Shown here: positions 40,587-50,538 of the stretch, in pieces
Layout of the letters: the number at the start of each line of letters is the position of its first letter
How positions within the stretch are numbered: the stretch's first letter is position 1
Source of the DNA: Alloprevotella sp. oral taxon 473 str. F0040
Lineage (GTDB): Bacteria > Bacteroidota > Bacteroidia > Bacteroidales > Bacteroidaceae
Direction: 5' to 3'
NCBI RefSeq assembly: GCF_000318095.2
Contig: NZ_KB290717.1
Span: 122,520-186,519 of the forward strand
DNA: 64,000 bases
The notes under the pieces: generated by a model
Told to the model about the DNA's origin: nothing
What the model saw: the letters and a program-made list of their open reading frames with translations, nothing else
The model's database searches: none
Position numbers and translations under genes: made by a program

Positions 40587-41156
40587 ATGACGGATCAAGA
40601 ACGTATTGAAAAATTGAAATATCATTATCGTGAGACTCTCGAGGTTCTTGGAGAAAATCCGGAAAGAGAGGGGCTTCTTAAGACGCCCGAGCGTGTGGCC
40701 AAAGCGATGCTAACATTAACTCGTGGTTATGCAATGGATCCAGTTGCTATTCTTAATAGTGCCAAATTCCGAGAAGAGTATAACCAAATGGTGATAGTTA
40801 AGGACATAGAGTTCTATAGTTTATGTGAGCATCATTTGTTGCCATTTTTTGGGAAAGCACATGTGGCTTATATTCCCGATGGCCATATCTGTGGTCTCTC
40901 AAAAATACCTCGGGTAATAGATATTTTTTCTCACCGTCTCCAAGTTCAAGAACGACTTACATTACAGATTATGGAGGCTATTCGTGAAGCACTTAACCCC
41001 AAAGGAGTAATGGTTGTAATGGAAGCTGAGCATATGTGTATGCAAATGAGAGGTGTTGAGAAGCAGCATTCTTGTACAACGACAAGCTCCTTCAGCGGAG
41101 CATTCGAACAAGCAAAGACACGTGAAGAGTTTTTGCAACTCATCAAAAGTTCATAG
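40587..41156 (+). CDS. folE: GTP cyclohydrolase I
   Basis: 189 residues; first step of tetrahydrofolate synthesis, GTP to dihydroneopterin triphosphate. Zinc and substrate site: [21 protein letters not shown] (Cys and His ligands), [12 protein letters not shown] (second Cys) and the homodecamer region LQVQERLT. Terminator follows. Confidence 0.97.
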   Translation: MTDQERIEKLKYHYRETLEVLGENPEREGLLKTPERVAKAMLTLTRGYAMDPVAILNSAKFREEYNQMVIVKDIEFYSLCEHHLLPFFGKAHVAYIPDGHICGLSKIPRVIDIFSHRLQVQERLTLQIMEAIREALNPKGVMVVMEAEHMCMQMRGVEKQHSCTTTSSFSGAFEQAKTREEFLQLIKSS

Positions 41157-41190
41157 CATCCTGGTTGCTCTTTTCTATTAAGGTAAATAT

Positions 41191-41222
41191 GTGGGAGATA
41201 GTTTTGTATCTCCCATTTTTTG
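41191..41222 (+). terminator. terminator of folE
   Basis: Perfect stem GGGAGATA/TATCTCCC with a GTTTTG loop and a run of six T after ATT. Confidence 0.88.
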
Positions 41223-41328
41223 ATGAATCATTATGATTCTCTGAGGCCATTTTATTGAGTTATCTAGTTCTAATCCTTGTTTGATAGTGCTATTATATTA
41301 GAACCAATAAAATACCTAGAAGTAGCGA

Positions 41329-41359
41329 TTGTTTGAGTTTTGTTTTCTTTGTATCTTTG
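41329..41359 (+). promoter_or_regulatory. promoter of the PepSY gene
   Basis: TTG (41329-41331), 20 bases, TATCTTTG (41352-41359). Leader about 75 nt. Confidence 0.75.
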
Positions 41360-41435
41360 CGTTTCATCCACTATCAAAGCTGATCAGATGGAATGCTCTG
41401 CTTTTTTCGTAATTAATGACATAATAGAATTCTTA

Positions 41436-42554
41436 ATGAAGAAGTCCTTTAAACGCCTCCATTTATGGCTTGCAATGCCTTTCGGTATCATTATTAGCTT
41501 GATTTGTTTTACCGGAGCAATGCAGATTTTTGAACGCGAAATCACCGAGCTAATACGCTATGATAGATATCATGTGAAAGAAGTGAAGACGCAAAAGTTA
41601 CCATTAGCTGAACTGATAGATAGGGTTGTTCCTGAACTAAAGGATAGCGTCTCTATCAGAGGAATTACAGTGTCTAAGAATCCATCACGTCCATATAGAG
41701 TAAATCTCTCTCAACCTCGAAAATCTGGTATGATGATTGATCAATACACTGGTGAGGTGCTAGGTATGGATCAGAGAATGCCTTTTTTTATGACAATGCT
41801 TAAGCTACATCGTTGGCTTCTATGTGAAAGACCAGACAATGAAACGGATGTATGGTGGGGAAAACTTATAGTAGGAATGAGCACCATAATGTTTGTCTTT
41901 GTGATTGTCAGTGGACTTATTGTTTGGTGGCCAAAGACAGTACGTGGATTAAGAAAACGTATGCGTATTCATGTTGGCCAAGGATTTAAGCGTTTCTTTT
42001 TTGATTTTCACACCATAGGTGGAGCATGTGCTTCAATGTTTCTCTTGATAATGGCTTTAACTGGACCAACTTGGTCATTTGATTGGTATCGAGATGGTTT
42101 CTATCGTATCTTTGGCGTGAAGTCAGAAGCCAAAAAAGTAGCTGCTAAAGATAATGAAAAAAACAAAGAAGAAAAGCCCTTTGCAGTAATCCCTGTGAAT
42201 TATTCAGTGTGGCAAAGAGTCTATGATGAAGTTTACCATCGTCAGCCAGATGCAACTTCTATCAGCATTGATGAAGAAGAGGCCATTGCAACTTTTGGTA
42301 GTTTAGGGAATGGCAGAGCTTCCAATACTTACAACTATGATGCTGAAACAGGAAAAGTGTTAGGTGTAGAATTCTATACAGAAGCGAAACCCAAGGTAAA
42401 GGTGAAGGGATGGGTGTATTCTGTACATACTGGAAGCTGGGGTGGTTATCTTACCAAAGTTTTGCAGTTCCTTGCTGCTTTATTGGGAGCATTACTACCT
42501 ATCACAGGTTATTATCTTTGGATTAAGCGAAGTATGAATAAATCGCGTAGATAA
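41436..42554 (+). CDS. PepSY-domain membrane protein (PiuB-like)
   Basis: 372 residues with four predicted transmembrane helices (near 10-32, 135-158, 190-215 and 340-365) and a large loop containing a second PepSY-like region (about 250-330). This is the PepSY-associated TM helix family, often linked to iron or siderophore reduction (PiuB). ATG 41436 (MKKSFKRLHLWLAMPFG) is preferred to the longer frame starting at 41340, because the promoter lies inside that longer frame. Monocistronic, with terminator downstream. Confidence 0.88.
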   Translation: MKKSFKRLHLWLAMPFGIIISLICFTGAMQIFEREITELIRYDRYHVKEVKTQKLPLAELIDRVVPELKDSVSIRGITVSKNPSRPYRVNLSQPRKSGMMIDQYTGEVLGMDQRMPFFMTMLKLHRWLLCERPDNETDVWWGKLIVGMSTIMFVFVIVSGLIVWWPKTVRGLRKRMRIHVGQGFKRFFFDFHTIGGACASMFLLIMALTGPTWSFDWYRDGFYRIFGVKSEAKKVAAKDNEKNKEEKPFAVIPVNYSVWQRVYDEVYHRQPDATSISIDEEEAIATFGSLGNGRASNTYNYDAETGKVLGVEFYTEAKPKVKVKGWVYSVHTGSWGGYLTKVLQFLAALLGALLPITGYYLWIKRSMNKSRR

Positions 42555-42575
42555 TAATGTTTCTAGGTAAGCAAA

Positions 42576-42611
42576 AAGGCTTTACCGACCTTGATTGGTG
42601 GGTAAAGCCTT
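42576..42611. terminator. bidirectional terminator between PepSY gene and nth
   Basis: Perfect 11-bp stem AAGGCTTTACC/GGTAAAGCCTT with a 14-base loop; flanked by A-run on the left and T-rich sequence on the right, so it works for both converging genes. Confidence 0.85.
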
Positions 42612-42619
42612 AATTGTAA

Positions 42620-43273
42620 TTACACTTTTACTTGAATATAGTCACCTATAGAGGGACAGAGATGAGCAAGTCCGCACTTCTGACAAAGAGGCTTTCTAGC
42701 CAAACAAGTGTAGCGTCCGTGAAGTAAAAGCCAATAGTGTCCTGCTGCAACTTTCTCTTTGGGGATGTACTTCATTAATTCCATTTCTACACTATAAGGT
42801 GTGGTGCAGCGTTTTGGGACAAGACGAAGACGATGTGATACACGGAATACGTGAGTGTCAACAGCAAGCGCAGCTTTGTGAAAAGCTACAGCCTGAACAA
42901 CATTGGCTGTTTTTCGTCCTACGCCAGGGAGGGAGGTCAGTTCTTCAAGTGTAGATGGTACTTCTCCGTTAAAGTTGGCAACTAGCTTCTGAGCAAGCCC
43001 AACCAAGTGTTTGGCCTTGTTGTTTGGATAACTCACAGATTTGATGTATTCAAAAATAGTTTCCGGAGTGGCAAGTGCCATGGCTGCGGGAGTGGGATAG
43101 TCCTTGAATAGGGATGGAGTTACTTGGTTGATGCGCTTGTCTGTACATTGGGCTGATAGAACTACAGCGACAATCAATTCAAAATTGTTGCGAAAATTAA
43201 GTTCAGTTTCTGTTGCATCCATTGTTTTCTCGAAATAATCGAGTACTTGGGTAAAGAGTTCTTTCTTTCGCAT
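42620..43273 (-). CDS. nth: endonuclease III
   Basis: 217-residue bifunctional DNA glycosylase/AP lyase for oxidised pyrimidines. Helix-hairpin-helix ELTSLPGVGRKTANVV with catalytic Lys, catalytic Asp in AVDTHVFRVS, and the iron-sulfur cluster pattern C-x6-C-x2-C-x5-C in the tail. ATG 43273 (MRKKELF) is used; the frame extends only via a GTG at 43312. Shares a run with ribE, 42 bases upstream. Confidence 0.96.
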   Translation of the reverse strand: MRKKELFTQVLDYFEKTMDATETELNFRNNFELIVAVVLSAQCTDKRINQVTPSLFKDYPTPAAMALATPETIFEYIKSVSYPNNKAKHLVGLAQKLVANFNGEVPSTLEELTSLPGVGRKTANVVQAVAFHKAALAVDTHVFRVSHRLRLVPKRCTTPYSVEMELMKYIPKEKVAAGHYWLLLHGRYTCLARKPLCQKCGLAHLCPSIGDYIQVKV

Positions 43274-43315
43274 GGGCAGTAGTAGGCTTATATCATGGAG
43301 GTTTGAGTACACATT

Positions 43316-43918
43316 CTATGAAAGCTGCTGCATACGTGCTATATACTTTCCTATGATATCGAATTCGATATTTACCTTTGTACCTACTTCTATACTATGA
43401 AAGTTAGTGTTGTCATAGGTATAAGGGATAATGCAGACTTGGAAGGTGTTTTGAGTGGGATTGCAGACTGTTAAACTGACTCCATTAATTGTTACACTAC
43501 CTTTGTCTACACAAAAATAGCCGCGCTGTGCCATTTCTTTGTTTGTTTCATATTGAAAAGTAAACCGATAGCTACCATCTTCATTCTCTTTGCCTATGCA
43601 TATAGCAACTTGATCTACGTGACCTTGTACAATATGTCCATCAAGACGACCATTCATCATCATTGACCTTTCTACATTTACTTCTGTACCAATTGTCCAA
43701 GTAGCAAGATTACTGCGTTCGAGTGTTTCATTCATGGCAGTCACTACATACTGTTTATCTGTTAGATGAACGACTGTAAGGCAAACTCCATTGTGAGCTA
43801 TACTTTGGTCTATCTTTAGTTCCTGAATAAAATCACATTCGAGGGTAAAGTGAATATTCTCTTGGTCTTTTTGAATGCTTACTACTCGTGCAGTGCTTTC
43901 TACGATTCCTGAAAACAT
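43316..43918 (-). CDS. ribE: riboflavin synthase, alpha chain
   Basis: 200 residues with two lumazine-binding repeats (about 1-95 and 98-190); starts MFSGIVESTARVV, and SIAHNGVCLTVV and GSVTINGVSLTV are the two signature loops. Dismutates two 6,7-dimethyl-8-ribityllumazine to riboflavin. Supplies flavin for ApbE and other enzymes in general; no direct link to neighbours. Confidence 0.97.
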   Translation of the reverse strand: MFSGIVESTARVVSIQKDQENIHFTLECDFIQELKIDQSIAHNGVCLTVVHLTDKQYVVTAMNETLERSNLATWTIGTEVNVERSMMMNGRLDGHIVQGHVDQVAICIGKENEDGSYRFTFQYETNKEMAQRGYFCVDKGSVTINGVSLTVCNPTQNTFQVCIIPYTYDNTNFHSIEVGTKVNIEFDIIGKYIARMQQLS

Positions 43919-43953
43919 AGTTATGTGGGATAAATGAGTTTGAAATATAAGTA

Positions 43954-43961
43954 CAAAGATA
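43954..43961 (-). promoter_or_regulatory. -7 box of ribE
   Basis: TATCTTTG on the minus strand, 36 bases before the ribE start; -33 box not clear. Confidence 0.5.
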
Positions 43962-43991
43962 CGATTTATTTGTGAGATGAGGCTGAGTTTG

Positions 43992-44102
43992 ATGATGTTC
44001 GTAAAGCTTTTGCTTCAACTCTATGTGTCGATAGTATCATTTGCTATGGTCATCGTCTTACATTCATGGATTATGACAGATGCTGATCCAAATAAGTACT
44101 AG
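43992..44102 (+). CDS. candidate small membrane protein, 36 residues
   Basis: Start ATG 43992, then KLLLQLYVSIVSFAMVIVL as one long hydrophobic helix, polar tail TDADPNKY and stop TAG at 44100-44102. One transmembrane helix and a short acidic tail is a common form for real small proteins, but there is no clear promoter and chance cannot be excluded. Lies between ribE and tRNA-Val. Confidence 0.35.
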   Translation: MMFVKLLLQLYVSIVSFAMVIVLHSWIMTDADPNKY

Positions 44103-44107
44103 AAAAA

Positions 44108-44139
44108 TTTGGATGATTACTTAGAAGTTTGTAACTTTG
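44108..44139 (+). promoter_or_regulatory. promoter of tRNA-Val
   Basis: TTTGG (44108-44112), 19 bases, TAACTTTG (44132-44139); transcription start about 10-15 bases before the tRNA. Confidence 0.85.
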
Positions 44140-44163
44140 CAATGCAAATAAGGAATCTCCTTA

Positions 44164-44238
44164 GGGCGCTTAGCTCAGCTGGTTCAGAGCGTCTGCCTTA
44201 CAAGCAGAGGGTCGGCGGTTCGAATCCGTCAGCGCCCA
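44164..44238 (+). tRNA. tRNA-Val (UAC)
   Basis: Complete cloverleaf: acceptor GGGCGCU/AGCGCCC, D stem GCUC/GAGC, anticodon stem UCUGC/GCAGA with loop CUUACAA (anticodon UAC), T stem GGCGG/CCGUC with TTCGAAT loop, discriminator A. CCA is not encoded. Own promoter and terminator. Confidence 0.97.
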
Positions 44239-44245
44239 CATTATG

Positions 44246-44283
44246 AAAATCCGTATTCAACTTAGTTTGATGCGGATTTTTTT
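44246..44283 (+). terminator. terminator of tRNA-Val
   Basis: Stem AAAATCCGTAT/ATGCGGATTTT with one G-T pair, then a T-run. Confidence 0.8.
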
Positions 44284-44351
44284 GTGGTTGAACTTTAGTT
44301 TGTTCTCTGTACTTTTTATGTCTAGTTCTTAAGATGTATTTTGTACAAGTA

Positions 44352-44388
44352 TAAAAAAGCGGATGTGTCATATTTGACACATCCGCTT
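44352..44388 (-). terminator. terminator of fba
   Basis: Perfect 14-bp stem AAGCGGATGTGTCA/TGACACATCCGCTT with a 4-base loop and T-run on the minus strand, 35 bases after the fba stop. Confidence 0.88.
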
Positions 44389-44422
44389 TAATTGCTTGTA
44401 GATATAGTCTACCATTGTGTGC

Positions 44423-45598
<1,176 letters not shown>

Positions 45599-45674
45599 CT
45601 ATACTTTACTAACTATTTATCTTCCTTATAGAGAATAATCATTAGTGCACTGAAGACAAGTAAACTTATAGTGA

Positions 45675-46007
45675 TTATTCTTCAAAGTCATCACCATAAG
45701 AGAGTTCTGCTTCTGCAAGAAGAAGTAGCTCATCAGTGGTAAATTCTCCTATATTATCTTTTCTAGCTTGTAGCAATAGGTGATTAGCGATTTCTTCTAA
45801 ATCAATATTTACATAGCCCTCAGCATCAGGCTCGCCTTCGAGAATGTCACTTTCTGCAAGGTAATCTTCTAATACATCGTGAAAATAGTAGAGTAGCTCT
45901 TCGTTGAACTTCTCCTTCATTTCTTGTGAAAGAATGCTTTTTGTATGAGCTATGACAGCAGCATCATGTTCTGCATCTGCCCAGAGTTCGTTATCAAGTA
46001 CTGCCAT
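45675..46007 (-). CDS. small acidic protein, unknown function
   Basis: 110 residues, rich in Asp and Glu, predicted mostly helical, no signal peptide. Glu/Asp content and a duplicated leucine pattern (ELLYYFHDVLEDYL, ADELLLLAEAEL-like) suggest a soluble helical protein. I recognise no family. Followed by a 10-bp inverted repeat (45632-45641 with 45672-45681) that spans its stop codon. Located between fba and trxA, in the same direction. Confidence 0.7.
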   Translation of the reverse strand: MAVLDNELWADAEHDAAVIAHTKSILSQEMKEKFNEELLYYFHDVLEDYLAESDILEGEPDAEGYVNIDLEEIANHLLLQARKDNIGEFTTDELLLLAEAELSYGDDFEE

Positions 46008-46080
46008 ATTATTTGGTAAGATGAGTATAGCCCTTGTAGGTACTAATCTGTTTCAGAATAGAAGTTCCAAGAGTCTAGTT

Positions 46081-46129
46081 AAAAGTAACCGCCATGTAGG
46101 AGGACCCAAGTCCTCCAAACATGACGGTT
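46081..46129 (-). terminator. terminator of trxA
   Basis: Imperfect hairpin AACCGcCATGT...ACATGaCGGTT with inner GGAGGAC/GTCCTCC, followed by a T-rich minus strand. Confidence 0.7.
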
Positions 46130-46142
46130 GAAGAATGAAATA

Positions 46143-46457
46143 TTAGAGTTGATTGTTGATTTTTTCTACTATTTGAGCCTTAGGGACAACACCAACAAAC
46201 TTGTCCACAATTTGCCCATTTTTGAAGAAGAGTACAGTAGGGACAGAACGAATTCCGAACTCGATTGCAAGATCTTCACTTTCATCTACGTCAATCTTTA
46301 CGACATTGGCTTTTCCTGCCATTTCCACACCTACCTCATCCAGGATAGGGGCGAGTGCCTTACAAGGGCCACACCAAGTGGCGGAAAAGTCAGCTACGAG
46401 AAGAGTGTCTTGTGCTTTGAGTTCATTGAACTGTTGAGAGTTAACTAAGTTTGCCAT
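46143..46457 (-). CDS. trxA: thioredoxin
   Basis: 104-residue cytoplasmic disulfide reductase with active site FSATWCGPCKALAP near residue 30 and cis-Pro in SVPTVLFFKNG. Length and motifs are standard. Transcribed away from the Kelch/symporter gene, 90 bases downstream of its stop. Confidence 0.97.
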   Translation of the reverse strand: MANLVNSQQFNELKAQDTLLVADFSATWCGPCKALAPILDEVGVEMAGKANVVKIDVDESEDLAIEFGIRSVPTVLFFKNGQIVDKFVGVVPKAQIVEKINNQL

Positions 46458-46547
46458 AATGATATATTGTATTTATAATGAAAAAAGTAATCTGTCCTAT
46501 ATGCTCGTCTTTTTGAGATTAAAGACAAACAGATGAAGAATGAGGCT

Positions 46548-49142
46548 TTATAGTTGTCTAGACATTCCTGCCCAAGTAAGCATGGGACTAGATCTTTCTT
46601 CTTGTAGAATGAAAGATATGATCCATGCTACTAATACACTTATGGTCATCCCTATTGCACCATACAACAAGAATGAGGTTTCAGTGAGATTCTTGGTTAG
46701 GAATACGGAAACTATGCCAGCTAAGAAACCCATAGTTGCTGATTTAGCTCCAATTCTAGGGAAGAAAATGCCCATTAAGAACAATCCTCCTAAACCTGAC
46801 GAGAGCAATCCAAGTATTTCTTGGAAAAAGTCTAATAAGGAAAGAATGTCCCATGTAGCCATAAGTAGAGCAATAAGCATGCCAAACACCCCTGAAATGA
46901 GGCTTGAATAACGTGCTGTCAGTAAGATGTGACGATCAGAAGCATTCTTTTTGAAGCGTTGGTAGAAGTCAACAGTGAAAGCCGTTGCAACAGAGTTGAT
47001 GTTACTTGAGATAGTACTCATAGTTGCTGCAAAGATTGCAGCAATAAGCAGCCCTGCAATGCCAGCAGGTAGTTGACTCATCATGAAGAAGGGAAAAATA
47101 ATATCATTTTTGGTCATGGTGTAGTCCATTTCTGCAGGATGTGTTTTGAAAAATGTAAATAGTCCCGCACCAATGGCAAAGAAAGCAATACTCACAAATA
47201 CGCTCATGACTCCGTTTAGCAAAATGGAATTCTTGGCTGCTTTCTCGTCTTTAGTCGTAAGATATCGCTGAATTACTGTCTGGTCAGAAGTGTAAGAAAT
47301 CAAGTTGTTAGCCATTCCACCTATAATGACAACCCAAAAAGTGGCACTTTTATAATCTAGTGACCAATCAAAGAGTTGAAATTTTCCATTCTCAGATGCT
47401 ATACTTAGAAACCCAGATGCGCCCCCTTCTGTAGAAGAAACTAAATATGCGATTGCTAAAAGGGCTCCTCCCACAAGGATAATGCCTTGAACAACATCTC
47501 CCCACACAACAGCCTCAACACCACCCATCGTACAATAGACTATAGTGATGAGTGCCATGAGCACTATACATATATATATGTCAATGCCTGTTACAGCTGT
47601 CAGTGCTAATGAAGGAAGGTATAGCACAAGAGCCATACGTGCCACCATAAAAATTATAAATAAAGCTGATGCCATTAGTCGAAGTGGAGCATTGAATCGA
47701 TGCTCTAAATATTCGTAGGCGGAGGTAACATTAAGTCGGCGGAAAAATGGCAGATAATAACGAATCACAGGGAGGGATACAATAAGTATTGTCACAAGCA
47801 TGGGATAATATGTCCAGTTTGTGGCGAAAGCTTTGGCTGGATAAGCCATATATGTAATAGCAGAGAGCATTGTGGCATAGATACTAATGCCTGCAGCCCA
47901 CCAAGGAATTCGACCACCTCCTTTAAAGAAATCTTCCGTACCATTTTCACGCTTCATGAAATAGTAGCCAAGTGCTATCATCATGAGAAGATAAGCAATA
48001 AGAACTGTCCAGTTAAGCCAACCAAATTCACTATGTGTTTCCATTTTTACCATGGTAACGTCAGTAGCTCGTATGCCAGGTTTGGATTCACCACTGACTA
48101 CCATCCATTGGTTATTCATTGGGATCACAGACATGCCAGCACGAGCAAGGAGAGGAGAACTTGTTTCTGTCACCCAGGCATCCGTAATCGTGTTGTATAT
48201 AAGAAGTGAAGGATTGAATCTATACCACTCAGGTGAATGTTTTAAGTAATCATCACCATATTGCCCTTGAAGAGCAGACTCAAAAATGTCTTTATTTACT
48301 CCACCGAAGCATACTACAAACATACTCCCGCTAGGTACACTAGCTGCTCCTACGACAGCAAGTGGCTTCCCATCACTGACAATAGGAGATGTTTTATGCC
48401 ATGTGGATTTCTTTATGTCATAGATTAAGCCTTGTGAAGCCACTTTCTTAGTAATATCAGAATATCCACCAATAACCAAGAAAAGAGGTCCATTTGCTCC
48501 ATTTTGTACTACAGCCGTAGATTGGATACGACTATTGTCTGGCATTGAAGGAAGTTCTTTCCATTCTTTTTCTCCTGCTTTGAGTGAAAAAGCCAATTGT
48601 GAAGCAACTCCATTGCTTTGGCCTCCGGCTACATAGATCGTTCCATCTGGAGCCGCTGCACCTGAGAAGTTATCTAGAGGAATAGGAAGAGAAGGGAGTG
48701 GGGTAGTTGTAACACTAAGCTTATCTTTTGCCTTTTTTTTAAGCAAGAAAACCCTGTCGCTGCTATTTTTCCCATCATTACCCCCAATACACACTATGCC
48801 TTCTTGGGTGGTGATGCTCACACCATAAGCTAAATTAGTTGGCAATGTTCCTATTCTAGTCCATTGATTATCAAGTAGGCTATAAATATGATTGTAGAAT
48901 ACTTTTTTACCTCCGTTTGAAGCTGGGGTATTGGGAAAGTTACACCCTCCAGCAATAACAGCTTGTCCACCAATATTTCCACTAAAAGCTCCAGAAAGAC
49001 CTTGATCTCTAGACACTTCTAGCTTCGACAAAGAAAGAAAACTAACTTTATTGAAGCGATTATCATTACCTTTAGCCGTAGCCTTGAGTACCGTTAGTGA
49101 GCAACATAAGAGAACCCACAGTATGTGAAATTTAAATTTCAT
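46548..49142 (-). CDS. Kelch beta-propeller (mutarotase-like) fused to a sodium:solute symporter
   Basis: 864 residues. Signal peptide (about 1-24), then a six-bladed Kelch propeller at about 30-370 (repeats such as VIAGGCNFPNTPA, VCIGGNDGK, YVAGGQSNGVAS, LVIGGYSD, VVSGESKPG), of the cyclically permuted mutarotase/NanM type, then 13 or so transmembrane helices of an SSS-family symporter (about 385-860; TYMAYPAKAFATNW, SSNINSVATAFTVDFYQRF). Plausible role: sialic acid or similar sugar uptake with anomer conversion in the periplasm, by analogy with NanM; no nan genes are adjacent. ATG 49142 is preferred over the longer frame. Confidence 0.9.
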   Translation of the reverse strand: MKFKFHILWVLLCCSLTVLKATAKGNDNRFNKVSFLSLSKLEVSRDQGLSGAFSGNIGGQAVIAGGCNFPNTPASNGGKKVFYNHIYSLLDNQWTRIGTLPTNLAYGVSITTQEGIVCIGGNDGKNSSDRVFLLKKKAKDKLSVTTTPLPSLPIPLDNFSGAAAPDGTIYVAGGQSNGVASQLAFSLKAGEKEWKELPSMPDNSRIQSTAVVQNGANGPLFLVIGGYSDITKKVASQGLIYDIKKSTWHKTSPIVSDGKPLAVVGAASVPSGSMFVVCFGGVNKDIFESALQGQYGDDYLKHSPEWYRFNPSLLIYNTITDAWVTETSSPLLARAGMSVIPMNNQWMVVSGESKPGIRATDVTMVKMETHSEFGWLNWTVLIAYLLMMIALGYYFMKRENGTEDFFKGGGRIPWWAAGISIYATMLSAITYMAYPAKAFATNWTYYPMLVTILIVSLPVIRYYLPFFRRLNVTSAYEYLEHRFNAPLRLMASALFIIFMVARMALVLYLPSLALTAVTGIDIYICIVLMALITIVYCTMGGVEAVVWGDVVQGIILVGGALLAIAYLVSSTEGGASGFLSIASENGKFQLFDWSLDYKSATFWVVIIGGMANNLISYTSDQTVIQRYLTTKDEKAAKNSILLNGVMSVFVSIAFFAIGAGLFTFFKTHPAEMDYTMTKNDIIFPFFMMSQLPAGIAGLLIAAIFAATMSTISSNINSVATAFTVDFYQRFKKNASDRHILLTARYSSLISGVFGMLIALLMATWDILSLLDFFQEILGLLSSGLGGLFLMGIFFPRIGAKSATMGFLAGIVSVFLTKNLTETSFLLYGAIGMTISVLVAWIISFILQEERSSPMLTWAGMSRQL

Positions 49143-49165
49143 GGTGTTATGTAATTGATTTGCTG

Positions 49166-49197
49166 CAAAAATACGCAATAAAGCTATATATAGCAAA
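49166..49197 (-). promoter_or_regulatory. promoter of the Kelch-symporter gene
   Basis: On the minus strand TATTTTTG (49166-49173) and TTTG (49194-49197), 20 bases apart. Confidence 0.72.
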
Positions 49198-49229
49198 TAT
49201 GAGTGAGACTTATATCCTATCTTCTATTA

Positions 49230-49270
49230 AAGGAAAAAGGCGACTACCCCATAATAGAGTAGCCACCTAA
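49230..49270 (-). terminator. possible terminator of the secreted-protein gene
   Basis: Imperfect hairpin (GGCTAC/GTAG...GCC on the minus strand) followed by TTTTTCC. Weak stem, so moderate certainty. Confidence 0.45.
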
Positions 49271-49345
49271 GCTATGAAAAAGCAATAATATCAATGTTTT
49301 ATGTGGAGTCGATTGTGGATGGATAGTTTCAAGGGAGAAGTTAAT

Positions 49346-50335
49346 CTATCGACGGCCTCCCACAATTATGGTGCCGTTAACTTCTCTCGTGCTTCCGTTA
49401 TTGGATTTCTCTGGCAAATCATAACCGTTGCTTCGAGAGTCTCGTTGTGGTTGAGAGAAATTACTACTACCACGCCTTCCTGAATCATACCTAGTTCCAT
49501 CATTTACAGAATTAGATTGTCTTTTGTTAGGAACTGAGTTGTTGTACCCTTGATAGTTACCATAGTTGCGATACTCGCGACCATAATCATAAGTTTCTTG
49601 GTTGTTTTCTGAAATCCCACGTCTTCCTTCGTATATTTCAACTTGTCGTTGCGGGGCACTATAGTTTCTAATGCTATTTCCATAAAAACGAGATGAAGGA
49701 GAAACATAGTATTCATTGCTATGCGAACTATACCTATGGTTGCTGAAGCCTCTGTTTACACTACCTCCATAACGACCATCTAGTATGATTAGAGGTTCAT
49801 GTTGATATGGTTGCACATTGATGGGCGTATTGTAGTATCGTACATATGAATCACGCATGCCACCTAATCTAAAGTCAAAGGAAATGCCTAAGTACGGAGA
49901 GTAATCTCTAGTCAATCGTAAAGCCCAATTGGAACCATGGTAGCTGTCATAACACGTAGGACGTCCAAAATAGTAATTATTACGGTAACTGTAGCGATTG
50001 TATATATTAACTACCCAATTACCTCTTCCCCATGATAGGGGTTGAGAAAAATAGTTGGCATTGATGTAATCCCAGAATTGACGTTCTGATAGAATATAGT
50101 GTAAGTCATCATCACGATATTCTTGATAACGTTCTAAATCATAAGGAGAATTAACTGCTAAGAAGTAGTCTAGATTAACTTCGTAAACTCGTTCGTATTG
50201 TTGCGGCGTCAGATTAAGTTCGTACGCCATTTTATCAGTCAAAAAATAGGCGTATTCACGAGCATCACGTGCGTTCATTGCAGCAGCAGAAAGACCTGCC
50301 ATAGCAAGAATTATAGAAAATAGGATTCGTCTCAT
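49346..50335 (-). CDS. secreted Tyr/Asn/Arg-rich protein, unknown function
   Basis: 329 residues. Signal peptide 1-20 (FSIILAMAGLSAAAM). Residues about 25-160 are folded-looking: DAREYAYFLTDKMAYELNLTPQQYERVYEVNLDY resembles the helical region of periplasmic CpxP/Spy-like or DUF-type proteins; then a low-complexity C-terminal half very rich in Tyr, Asn, Ser, Arg and Gly. It is probably in the periplasm or at the surface. No function can be assigned. Confidence 0.75.
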   Translation of the reverse strand: MRRILFSIILAMAGLSAAAMNARDAREYAYFLTDKMAYELNLTPQQYERVYEVNLDYFLAVNSPYDLERYQEYRDDDLHYILSERQFWDYINANYFSQPLSWGRGNWVVNIYNRYSYRNNYYFGRPTCYDSYHGSNWALRLTRDYSPYLGISFDFRLGGMRDSYVRYYNTPINVQPYQHEPLIILDGRYGGSVNRGFSNHRYSSHSNEYYVSPSSRFYGNSIRNYSAPQRQVEIYEGRRGISENNQETYDYGREYRNYGNYQGYNNSVPNKRQSNSVNDGTRYDSGRRGSSNFSQPQRDSRSNGYDLPEKSNNGSTREVNGTIIVGGRR

Positions 50336-50538
50336 ATCGCTTATTTATTAGAAGTTTGTATGATGTATGGCAAATGTCGGCATTCTCTATAAAAACAACA
50401 AATGTTTTCTTGGTATTTCGAGTATTATTTCTCTTTATTGTAGATGAACGCTATACTTAATTGTGAAAATCGCAATTTCCATCAGTACGAGCTTTGTGTG
50501 AATTGTCTTGATTCTTTGTGGTTTGCTGTTGCAAATGT

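Noticed and set aside
41191-41222. Fourth copy of the 21-bp repeat after folE
   Set aside because: It shares GTGGGAGATA with the copy near 15.3 kb, but the spacing is 19 and it forms a classical terminator with a T-run.
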